A stretch of 64,000 nucleotides of DNA, taken from contig DATJMX010000040.1 in assembly GCA_035508495.1 (NCBI GenBank), forward strand, positions 85,210 through 149,209. The letters run 5' to 3'. The notes under the pieces are model-generated. The model ran no database searches and was not told the DNA's origin. It was given only the letters and a program-made list of their open reading frames with translations. The stretch's first letter is position 1. Every line of letters starts with the position of its first letter. This document shows positions 53,578 through 61,879 of this stretch, piece after piece. Position numbers and translations under genes: made by a program. The DNA comes from Candidatus Binataceae bacterium (lineage in GTDB: Bacteria; Desulfobacterota; Binatia; Binatales; Binataceae).

Positions 53578-54408
53578 GTGAGCAAAGCACACGAGTCGAT
53601 GCCCGCGCCGCCTGACCCGCACACTTTGCGCGGCAAGCCGCATATCGAGGTGCGCAACCTGACGATGGCGTTTGGCAGCTTCGTGCTGATGCGCGACCTC
53701 AACTTCACCGTGCGCCACGGCGACATCTTCATCATCATGGGCGGCAGCGGATGCGGCAAATCCACGCTCCTGCGTCACATGATCGGTCTGCTCGAGCCCG
53801 CTCGCGGCGAAATCGCTTATGATGGCAAGACCTTCACCGGCGCCACGCCCGAGCAGCGGGAGATCATGCTGCGCCGCTTCGGAGTGCTGTATCAGAGCGG
53901 CGCGTTGTGGAGTTCGATGACACTCGCGGAGAACGTGGGACTGCCGCTCGGCGAGTTCAGCGATCTGAGTCCGCGCGAAATCCGCGAAGTCGCTTCGCTC
54001 AAGCTCGCGCTCGTCGGGCTCAAGGGTTTCGAAGACTATTATCCGAACCAGATCAGCGGCGGCATGCAGAAACGCGCCGGGCTGGCGCGCGCGATGGCGC
54101 TCGATCCCGAGGTGCTGTTCTTCGACGAGCCGTCGGCGGGTCTCGACCCGATAAGCTCGCGCCTGCTCGACGACCTGATTCTCGAACTGCGTGACAGCCT
54201 CGGCGCAACGATCGTCGTCGTTACCCACGAGCTCGCGAGTATCTTTACGATCGGCAACAACAGCGTCTTCCTCGACGCCGGAAGCCGTACCATGATCGCG
54301 CACGGGGACCCGCACGATCTGCTCGAGCATTGCGACAATCCCATCGTGCATCGCTTCCTGACTCGCGGCGCCGACGACGGCGAGAAGTCATCGAGGGAAC
54401 ATGGGTAA
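53578..54408 (+). CDS. mlaF: MlaF-type ABC transporter ATPase
   Basis: This 276-residue ATPase powers the MlaE permease. Walker A is GGSGCGKST, the signature ISGGMQKRAGLARAMA is the special MlaF form (GGMQKR), Walker B is VLFFDEPSAGLDP, and the H-loop is VVTHEL. It starts on GTG 53578, six bases after mlaE, and ends inside the start of mlaD. The N-terminal about 20 residues are probably disordered. Confidence 0.96.
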   Translation: MSKAHESMPAPPDPHTLRGKPHIEVRNLTMAFGSFVLMRDLNFTVRHGDIFIIMGGSGCGKSTLLRHMIGLLEPARGEIAYDGKTFTGATPEQREIMLRRFGVLYQSGALWSSMTLAENVGLPLGEFSDLSPREIREVASLKLALVGLKGFEDYYPNQISGGMQKRAGLARAMALDPEVLFFDEPSAGLDPISSRLLDDLILELRDSLGATIVVVTHELASIFTIGNNSVFLDAGSRTMIAHGDPHDLLEHCDNPIVHRFLTRGADDGEKSSREHG

Positions 54409-55384
54409 GAGAGTAAATCCTACTGCGATCGGTGCGTTCGTGATCGGCGCGCTGGTGCTCACGATCATCGCGATCGTGATGATCGGTTCGGGCCGCTTCT
54501 TCCAGCGCACCCAAGATTACGTGCTGTTCTTCAAAGGCAGCGTCAATGGACTAGGGGAGGGCGCCGCGGTGAAGTTTCGCGGCGTCCAGATAGGGGTCGT
54601 CAAGGAAATCAGGCTGAGCCTCGATATCCCGGAAATCCCCGTTGCCCAGGAAGTCCCGACCGATATCCAGATTCCGGTTGTGATCGAGCTTAACTCCACC
54701 ATGCTATCCAAGAATGGCGTCCGGAACCTCAACCTCGCCGATCCCGCCGGAATCCGCGCCGCGGTGAAAAACGGATTGCGCGGTCAGCTCGAGATGGAAA
54801 GCTTCGTGACCGGGGTCCTCTATGTCGACCTGGATATGCAGCCCGGCAGTCCTGCTAACTTCGTGTTACCGCCCAACACCGGCTGGGTCGAAATCCCGAC
54901 CTCGCCGACGACTCTCGAACAGGCGCAATCTGTCGCAACGGAACTGCTCGACAAGCTCCGTAAAATCGATTTCGACAAGTTCCTGAACGACTTTAATCGC
55001 TCCGTCGATGCGATAACCGCCGTTGTCACCTCGCCCAAATTGCAGGAGACGATGGCCAACCTCGCCAAGGCCTCCGCCGAACTCAGCACGACAGCAGTAA
55101 GCTTCCGACAGCTTGCGGATAACCTGAACTCGCGCACCGGGCCGCTCGCCAGGAGCCTGAACGAGACTTCACAAAACGCCAACGTGACGATGGTCAAGGC
55201 GCAGGAGGCGCTCGAAAGCGTGCAGGAGACCTTCGATCCTGCATCGCCGTTGACCTACCAGCTTAACCAGACCCTGGTTCAGATTGGTGAAGCCGCGCGC
55301 TCGATGCGCGAACTGGCCGACTATCTGCAACGCAACCCAAGCTCCGTTATCAGAGGGAGATCCTACGTCCAGGATTCGCAATGA
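54401..55384 (+). CDS. mlaD: MlaD-type MCE-domain lipid-transport protein
   Basis: This 327-residue protein has one N-terminal membrane anchor (AIGAFVIGALVLTIIAIVMI) followed by an MCE domain (YVLFFKGSVNGLGEGAAVKF, then RGVQIGVVKEI). A long alpha-helical C-terminal region follows (residues 170-327), with repeated hydrophobic heptads (NLAKASAELSTTAVSFRQLA), which may form a periplasmic channel as in PqiB/YebT-like proteins. It is longer than E. coli MlaD (about 180 residues). The start overlaps mlaF and the stop overlaps the lipoprotein gene. Confidence 0.93.
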   Translation: MGKRVNPTAIGAFVIGALVLTIIAIVMIGSGRFFQRTQDYVLFFKGSVNGLGEGAAVKFRGVQIGVVKEIRLSLDIPEIPVAQEVPTDIQIPVVIELNSTMLSKNGVRNLNLADPAGIRAAVKNGLRGQLEMESFVTGVLYVDLDMQPGSPANFVLPPNTGWVEIPTSPTTLEQAQSVATELLDKLRKIDFDKFLNDFNRSVDAITAVVTSPKLQETMANLAKASAELSTTAVSFRQLADNLNSRTGPLARSLNETSQNANVTMVKAQEALESVQETFDPASPLTYQLNQTLVQIGEAARSMRELADYLQRNPSSVIRGRSYVQDSQ

Positions 55385-56019
55385 ACCTACGCCTCAACAT
55401 ACTCGCTATCATTGCGGTCGCGCTGAGCAGTGCGGTTATCGGATGCGGCCCGGTGCTTGCGCCGCAACCTGACAGATCGAAGTTCTACACATTGACGCCG
55501 GTCGATGCGGCCACGTCGCAGCCGCCGCTGCCGATCGTGCTCGGCCTCGGACCGGTCAACATGCCGTCGTACCTGGACCGGAACGCGGTCGTGATTCGCA
55601 CCAGCCCCACTGAAATGGACGTATCGGCGGTCGACCGATGGGCCGAGCCGCTTTCCGCGAACTTCACCCGCACGCTTACTGAAGATCTCTCGCGCACGCT
55701 GAGCCCCAAACAGATCGTGCAGTTTCCGTGGTTTACAGCCACGCTGCCCGACTACCAGGTTGAGATCTACGTCTATCGCTTCGAGGCCAACTCGGCCGGC
55801 ACGGCAGTTCTCTCGGGCCGTTGGGCGATCAGGAATCCCGTCACGCACAAGACGCTCTACAGCAGCGACATGAATATAAGCCAGCCCGTAGCAAAAGGTG
55901 ACGGGGCCGGCGCGGCCGCGCTCAGCAAGGCCGTCGGCCAGCTAAGCACCGAGATCGCGGCTGCCGTTCGCGAGCTCCCACCGCCCCAACAACCCGCCAA
56001 AACGAACCAGCAATCCTGA
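55381..56019 (+). CDS. PqiC/DUF330-family transport lipoprotein
   Basis: This 212-residue lipoprotein (signal ending VIGCG, lipobox IGC at C22) belongs to the PqiC family, found with MCE-type lipid transporters. It has KFYTLTPVD, VLGLGPVNMPSYLDRNAVVI, RWAEPLSANFTRTLTEDLSR and YQVEIYVYRFE, the typical conserved strands. It probably binds the MCE protein and ties the transport tunnel to the outer membrane. No MlaC or MlaA gene is present in the window, so this operon is of the PqiC-linked type. It overlaps mlaD by four bases. Confidence 0.92.
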   Translation: MNLRLNILAIIAVALSSAVIGCGPVLAPQPDRSKFYTLTPVDAATSQPPLPIVLGLGPVNMPSYLDRNAVVIRTSPTEMDVSAVDRWAEPLSANFTRTLTEDLSRTLSPKQIVQFPWFTATLPDYQVEIYVYRFEANSAGTAVLSGRWAIRNPVTHKTLYSSDMNISQPVAKGDGAGAAALSKAVGQLSTEIAAAVRELPPPQQPAKTNQQS

Positions 56020-56146
56020 CTTGATGCGACAGTGCGCCGCCCATCGCATGACCGAGCGTCGCACGCTGTTCCCACGACAATGGCCTGATTTCGCGGCATC
56101 CTCGCCGCGCGGAATTTTCGCGTTTCGATCACGGGGGAGATCTCTC

Positions 56147-59100
56147 ATGGGTATGCGCCTGACCTCACGAACTGTTCGTATACCTTGCGCTTTTATCCTC
56201 GCATCGCTGCTGATCTTAATCGCACCGCTGCGCGCGCATGCGGAGGCCGCCTCAGTCGTGCGCTTTTCGCCAACCGGCACGATCAAGGAAGTCCGCCAGG
56301 TGACGGCGCGCTTTTCGCAGCCGATGGTTCCGCTGGGCGACCCGCGCGTCAGCGTTTCACCGTTCGCCATCGATTGTCCGCAGAAGGGCGCGGCGCGCTG
56401 GATCGACAGTTTCAACTGGTCGTTTGATTTCAAGCAGGATTTGCCGGCCGGCGTGCAATGCACTTTCACGCTGCGGAGCGGGCTTAAGACTCTCGCGGGG
56501 CAACCGGTCGCGAGCGCGCCGCCGTTTCAATTCGACACCGGCGGCCCGTCGGTCATCGAGACTCGCCCGTGGATGGACAGCAACGCGATCGACGAGCAGC
56601 AGGCGTTCGTGCTGATGCTCGACACCACCGTCGATCAATCGACGATCCCCAGTCATGCCAGCTTCAGCGTATCGGGAATCGCCGAGAACATTGGCGTCAC
56701 GGTCATGAGCGGAGCGAATTACAACCTCCTCGCCAAGCGCTTCCAGAATGCGATCGCGAAGCGGCCGTTCGTTATCCTCCAGGCGCGCCAGACCTTTCCC
56801 GCCGAGGCCACCGTCAAACTGGTGTGGGGTAAAGGGATCAAATCGACCAGCGGAATCGCGACCAGCGACGATCAGGAGCTCAACTACACCGTGCGCAAGG
56901 CGTTCAACGCCAAGGTCAGGTGCGAGCGTGAGAACGCCAAGGCCGGATGCATTCCGCTGACGCCGATCACGGTGCACTTCACCGATAACATCACGACGGA
57001 TCTTGCGCGCAAGATCGCACTCGTTGCGCCCGACGGCGCGCGAATCGCGCCCAAGATCAGCGACGACAACACCAACGAAACCAGCGACGTCGATTTCGAG
57101 CCGCCGTTCAAGGAATCGACTGCCTACAAGGTCGTGCTGCCGCCGAATCTCACCGACGAATCGGGCCGTAAGCTGATCGACGCATCGAAGTTTCCCTACG
57201 AGGTCACCACCGATCAGTTTCCGCCGCTCGCGAAATTTTCGTCGCGCTTCGGAATTATCGAATCGGTGGATCCCGCCCTGCCAATCACGGTGCGCAATCT
57301 CGAAGCGCAGATTCACGGCAGCCAGCTCAAAGTCGCCGATCCGGAAAACAGCACCGGCACGCTCGGCAACTTGATTACGCGCGTCGAGGCGACGATCTGG
57401 CGCGTCCCCGGTCCCGATCCCAGGGAGATTCTCGATTGGCTCGGCCGGGTCGCGGCGGCCAAACGCTCGAAGTCGGTTTTCGAAGACGAGAACGCGGGCG
57501 AGACTTCGTTCGACATCCCCAAGCCTAACGGCCCCAAGGCTTTCGAAGTCATGGGCATCCCGCTCAAGCGTCGCGGGCTCTACGTGGTCGAGCTGAAAAG
57601 CGAGCATCTGGGCGCAGCGCTGCTCGATCCGCCGCGCGCGATGTACGTTCCTGCGGCGGCGCTCGTCACCAACCTCGCGGTTCATTTCAAACAGGGCAAG
57701 GCCAATTCGCTGGTTTGGGTGACCGAGCTCGAAAACGCCAAGCCGGTCGAAGGCGCCAGGGTGAAGATCGCCGACTGCCACGGCGCTGAAATCTGGAGCG
57801 GACGCACCGACTATCGCGGCCTCGCGCTCGTGCCGCAGCTCGACGCGCTCGACAATCCGCCCACTTGCGATCAATCCAACTCGGACAACGGCTCCGAATT
57901 CTACAGCGATCAGAACCTCGCCCTGCAGAATCTCACCAGCGGCGTGCTGGTCGTCGCGCAATATGGCGCGGATTACAGCTTCGTCCATTCGAGCTGGAAG
58001 AACGGCATCGAATCGTGGCGCTTCCATCTGCCGAGCTTCTACCAATCGTCGCCATTCAACGCGCACACGGTTTTCGACCGCACGCTGCTGCGCGCCGGCG
58101 AGACCGTGCACATGAAGCATTTCATCCGCGCCCAGACGCTCGACGGTTTTGCCCTGCCGCCGCCGGACAAGATGCCCGACACCGTTTCGATCCGTTTCGC
58201 GGGCGGCGATCAGCATTACGACCTCGATCTTACGTGGAGCGAAGACGGCACCGCCGCGACCGATTGGGCAATTCCGAAAGATGCCAAGCTCGGCGAGTAC
58301 CAGGTGGTGCTCGCTCGCACAAAATCGGCGAGTCCGACCGCATCGCCAAATCCGAACGCTGATACTTCGAGCACCGAACTTCAATCGGGATCGTTCCAGG
58401 TCCAGGAGTTTCGTATCCCACTCATGAAGGCGGCGATCAAAGTCCCCGCGACACCTGAGGTCAGCGTGACGCAGGTGCCGATCGACGTGAGCGCTAACTA
58501 TCTGTCAGGCGGTGCGGCCAGGGGGCTGCCGGTGATCTTGCGCAGCCAGGTTTCGAACACCAACCTCGCGAGCTTTGCGGATTTCCAGGACTTCACGTTT
58601 GCGAACGGCGCCGTCAAGGAAGGGATCAAGAAAACCGATACCTCGATGGAAGGGCCGCCGGAGGCTCAGCCGGGTGTCCATCAGCGCAAAGACCTGACGC
58701 TCGACGCGGCGGGCGGTGCGCGCACGGTGATCACCGATATTCCGCCCGCCAGCGTGCCGCAGGACGTGCGCGCGGAGCTCGAGTTCCGCGATCCCAACGG
58801 CGAGACCCAGACGGTCTCTAACACCGTGACGATCTGGCCCGCGAAGCTGCTGGCCGGCGTGCGCGTCGAAGACTGGGCCTCGGAGCCTGGCGTGGTCAGC
58901 GCCAAGCTCGCCGCCGTCAATGACAACGGCAAGCCGGCGTCCGGGGTCGCGATCAGCGCCATCGTGCTGACCCGAAAATATTATACTTACCGCAAGCGTC
59001 TGATTGGCGGATTTTACGCCTATGAGAATACCGAGGAGGTGAAGCGCGTCGGCCCGTTATGCTCGGGCACGACCGACATCCGCGGGCTTTACACTTGTCA

Positions 59101-61879
59101 GGCCAAGCCTGGCCTCACCGGCGAGGCGATCGTGCAGGTCTCCGTTACCGACGATAGCGGCCACACCAGCGTCGCCAACACCAGCGCGTATATCGAAGGC
59201 TCCCGGATGTGGTTCTCCGGTCAGGAAGACGATCGCATGGACGTGCTCGCCGAGAAGCCCGAGTACCAGCCCGGCGACACGGCGCGCTTCCAGGTGCGGA
59301 TGCCGTTCAGCGAGGCGACCGCGCTCGTTACCGTCGAGCGTGAAGGAATCCTCGCCGCAACCGTCTTGCGCCTCTCGACCAGCAAACCCGTCGTGACGCT
59401 GCCGGTGCGCGATTACGCGCCCAACGTCTTTGTGTCGGTGCTCGCGGTGCGTGGACGAATCGCGGGAATTCAGCCGACCGCAATGGTCGATCTCGGCAAG
59501 CCCGCGTTCAAGCTCGGTATCTCGAGTATTCGCGTCGGCTGGCGCGACCATCAACTGAAAGTCAACGTCACGCCGGAGAAGCTCGTCTATCACGTGCGCG
59601 ACAAGGCTCATGTGAAAGTGGCCGTGCGAAATTTCGACGGCAGCGCTCCGCCGGCGGGCAGCACTATCGCGATCGCGGCCGTGGACGAAGGCCTGCTCGA
59701 GTTGATGCCGAATACGAGCTGGAAATTGCTCGAAGCGATGATGGATCAGCGGCCGTACCAGGTCGACACCTCGACCGCGGAGATGCAGGTGGTCGGACGC
59801 CGTCACTACGGCCTGAAGGCAATTCCGCCCGGCGGTGGAGGCGGCCGCGCGATCACGCGCGAGCTCTTCGACACGCTGCTGCTGTGGAAAGCAACCGTCG
59901 CGCTCGATGCGAATGGCGACGCCGACGTCGAGGTGCCGCTCAACGATTCGTTGACCAGCTTCAAGATCGTCGCGATTGCCGCGGGCGGCACGGGCCAGTT
60001 CGGCACGGGCGAATCGTCGATTCGCTCGACCCAGGATCTTCAGCTTTTCTCGGGCGTCTCGCCGATCGCGCGCAACGGCGATTCGTTTGCGGCAGAGTTC
60101 ACGGTGCGCAATGCCTCGGATGGTCCGCTCGATGTGAATGTTGCCGCGGCTGTCGAAGGCCTCGCCGCGAAGCCGGCGCCGCAGAAGATCACGCTCGGTC
60201 CCGGCGACGGCAAGACGATCGACTGGCACGTCGCGGTGCCGTTCGGACCCTCGACGCTGAAGTACAAAGTCGATGCGCTCGCGGCGTCGGGCCCGCAGGA
60301 CCATTTGCTGATCTCGCAACAGATCATTCCCGCGGTGCCGGTCCGTACCTGGCAGGCCACGCTGACACAACTCGACAAGCCGATTTCACAACCAGTCGCA
60401 GTGCCTAGCGATGCGGTGCCGAACCAGGGCGGCGTCGATGTCCGGCTGAGCCCGACGCTCACCGCCGGCCTCGGTTCGATCGAAGCTTGGATGCGCGCCT
60501 ATCCGTACATCTGCCTCGAGCAGCGCGTCTCGCGAGCGATCGCACTGCATGACGCCGAGATGTGGAAGAACATCATCGCCGACCTGCCGTCGTACACCGA
60601 CGGCGATGGGTTACTGAAATACTTCCCGACGATGCAGGAAGGCAGCGACGTTCTGACCTCTTATGTGCTCGCGATCGCAAGTGAAGCCGGCCTGATGATT
60701 CCTGGTGACGTGTTGTCATCATCGCAATCGGGACTCTCGAATTTCGTCGCAGGAAAACTTGCGCGGCAGGAACCGTTTGCTGTTGTCGATCTGCCGCTGA
60801 GAAAGCTCGCTGCGATCGAAGCGCTCTCGCGCTATGGAAAGGCTGACAGCTCGCTCCTCAGCAGCGTCCATATCGAGCCGAACCTGTGGCCCGACTCTGC
60901 GGTGATCGACTGGTGGAGCATCCTCGAGCGCACGCAAGGGATTCCCAAACGCGCCGAGCGGCTCGACGAAGCCGAACGCATCATGCGCGCGCGCCTCAAC
61001 GAGCAGGGCACGGCGATGCATCTGTCGAGCGACCCGCGCAACGACCTGTGGTGGCTGATGGTCTCGCCCGCCGACAACATGGTGCGGATGATGCTCGTCG
61101 CCCTCGATGCGAAAACGTGGTCCGACGATCTGCCGAAGATCATGCGAGGTGCACTCGCGATGCAGGACAAGGGCTCGTGGCAGGGAACGGTCACCAACGC
61201 CTGGGGCACGCTCGCAATCAACAAGTTCGCACAAGTTTTCGAGTCGACACCGGTCGCGGGCATGACCACGGCGTCGCTCGGAACGGTTTCAAACAAGCTC
61301 GACTGGGCTCACGATCCGAAGGGCGGCACGCTCGATTTTCCGTGGCCGCCCGCGCTGGCGAATCTCGATATCACTCACGCTGGCTCTGGGAGCCCATGGG
61401 TCGAGATCAGGACCAGCGCCGCGATTCCGCTCAAAGCGCCGTTCACCAGCGGTTTCACGATCACGAAAACGATCAAACCAGTGGACAGCACGCACGCGGG
61501 CGGATGGAAGCAGGGCGACCTTGCGCGTGTGCATCTCAAGATTGACGCGCAAACCGACATGACCTGGGTGGTGATCGACGACCCGATTCCAGCGGGCGCG
61601 TCGCATCTCGGAATCGGGCTCGCGCGCGAATCGCAAATCGCGACCGCAACCGAAAACCTCAACAACGAAAATTACCTGTGGCCCGACTACACCGAGCGCG
61701 CGTTCAGCGGTTTTCGCGCGTATTACTCGTATGTGCCGAAGGGCACGTTCGAGATCGAGTACACGATCCGGCTCAACCAGATCGGCACGTTTCAGCTCCC
61801 GCCCACGCATGTCGGGGCGCTGTATGAACCGGAGATGCTCGGTGAGTTGCCCAATAATCCATTCACGGTGGGTCAGTAG
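56147..61879 (+). CDS. Bacterial alpha-2-macroglobulin with thioester
   Basis: This 1910-residue secreted protein is a bacterial alpha-2-macroglobulin (YfhM-like), thought to trap proteases in the periplasm. An N-terminal signal peptide (IPCAFILASLLILIAPLRAH, then AEA) directs export. MG domains and the bait region follow, with the thioester motif C1456-L-E-Q in YICLEQRVSRAIAL. Unlike the E. coli form, the signal lacks a lipobox. I chose ATG 56147 because GGGGGAG lies seven bases upstream; the frame is open to 56021. The next gene encodes PBP1C, its usual partner. Confidence 0.94.
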   Translation: MGMRLTSRTVRIPCAFILASLLILIAPLRAHAEAASVVRFSPTGTIKEVRQVTARFSQPMVPLGDPRVSVSPFAIDCPQKGAARWIDSFNWSFDFKQDLPAGVQCTFTLRSGLKTLAGQPVASAPPFQFDTGGPSVIETRPWMDSNAIDEQQAFVLMLDTTVDQSTIPSHASFSVSGIAENIGVTVMSGANYNLLAKRFQNAIAKRPFVILQARQTFPAEATVKLVWGKGIKSTSGIATSDDQELNYTVRKAFNAKVRCERENAKAGCIPLTPITVHFTDNITTDLARKIALVAPDGARIAPKISDDNTNETSDVDFEPPFKESTAYKVVLPPNLTDESGRKLIDASKFPYEVTTDQFPPLAKFSSRFGIIESVDPALPITVRNLEAQIHGSQLKVADPENSTGTLGNLITRVEATIWRVPGPDPREILDWLGRVAAAKRSKSVFEDENAGETSFDIPKPNGPKAFEVMGIPLKRRGLYVVELKSEHLGAALLDPPRAMYVPAAALVTNLAVHFKQGKANSLVWVTELENAKPVEGARVKIADCHGAEIWSGRTDYRGLALVPQLDALDNPPTCDQSNSDNGSEFYSDQNLALQNLTSGVLVVAQYGADYSFVHSSWKNGIESWRFHLPSFYQSSPFNAHTVFDRTLLRAGETVHMKHFIRAQTLDGFALPPPDKMPDTVSIRFAGGDQHYDLDLTWSEDGTAATDWAIPKDAKLGEYQVVLARTKSASPTASPNPNADTSSTELQSGSFQVQEFRIPLMKAAIKVPATPEVSVTQVPIDVSANYLSGGAARGLPVILRSQVSNTNLASFADFQDFTFANGAVKEGIKKTDTSMEGPPEAQPGVHQRKDLTLDAAGGARTVITDIPPASVPQDVRAELEFRDPNGETQTVSNTVTIWPAKLLAGVRVEDWASEPGVVSAKLAAVNDNGKPASGVAISAIVLTRKYYTYRKRLIGGFYAYENTEEVKRVGPLCSGTTDIRGLYTCQAKPGLTGEAIVQVSVTDDSGHTSVANTSAYIEGSRMWFSGQEDDRMDVLAEKPEYQPGDTARFQVRMPFSEATALVTVEREGILAATVLRLSTSKPVVTLPVRDYAPNVFVSVLAVRGRIAGIQPTAMVDLGKPAFKLGISSIRVGWRDHQLKVNVTPEKLVYHVRDKAHVKVAVRNFDGSAPPAGSTIAIAAVDEGLLELMPNTSWKLLEAMMDQRPYQVDTSTAEMQVVGRRHYGLKAIPPGGGGGRAITRELFDTLLLWKATVALDANGDADVEVPLNDSLTSFKIVAIAAGGTGQFGTGESSIRSTQDLQLFSGVSPIARNGDSFAAEFTVRNASDGPLDVNVAAAVEGLAAKPAPQKITLGPGDGKTIDWHVAVPFGPSTLKYKVDALAASGPQDHLLISQQIIPAVPVRTWQATLTQLDKPISQPVAVPSDAVPNQGGVDVRLSPTLTAGLGSIEAWMRAYPYICLEQRVSRAIALHDAEMWKNIIADLPSYTDGDGLLKYFPTMQEGSDVLTSYVLAIASEAGLMIPGDVLSSSQSGLSNFVAGKLARQEPFAVVDLPLRKLAAIEALSRYGKADSSLLSSVHIEPNLWPDSAVIDWWSILERTQGIPKRAERLDEAERIMRARLNEQGTAMHLSSDPRNDLWWLMVSPADNMVRMMLVALDAKTWSDDLPKIMRGALAMQDKGSWQGTVTNAWGTLAINKFAQVFESTPVAGMTTASLGTVSNKLDWAHDPKGGTLDFPWPPALANLDITHAGSGSPWVEIRTSAAIPLKAPFTSGFTITKTIKPVDSTHAGGWKQGDLARVHLKIDAQTDMTWVVIDDPIPAGASHLGIGLARESQIATATENLNNENYLWPDYTERAFSGFRAYYSYVPKGTFEIEYTIRLNQIGTFQLPPTHVGALYEPEMLGELPNNPFTVGQ

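Noticed and set aside
56357..58384. Long antisense frame of 675 codons inside the alpha-2-macroglobulin gene
   Set aside because: No recognisable domain, composition rich in Arg, and the plus-strand gene is certain.
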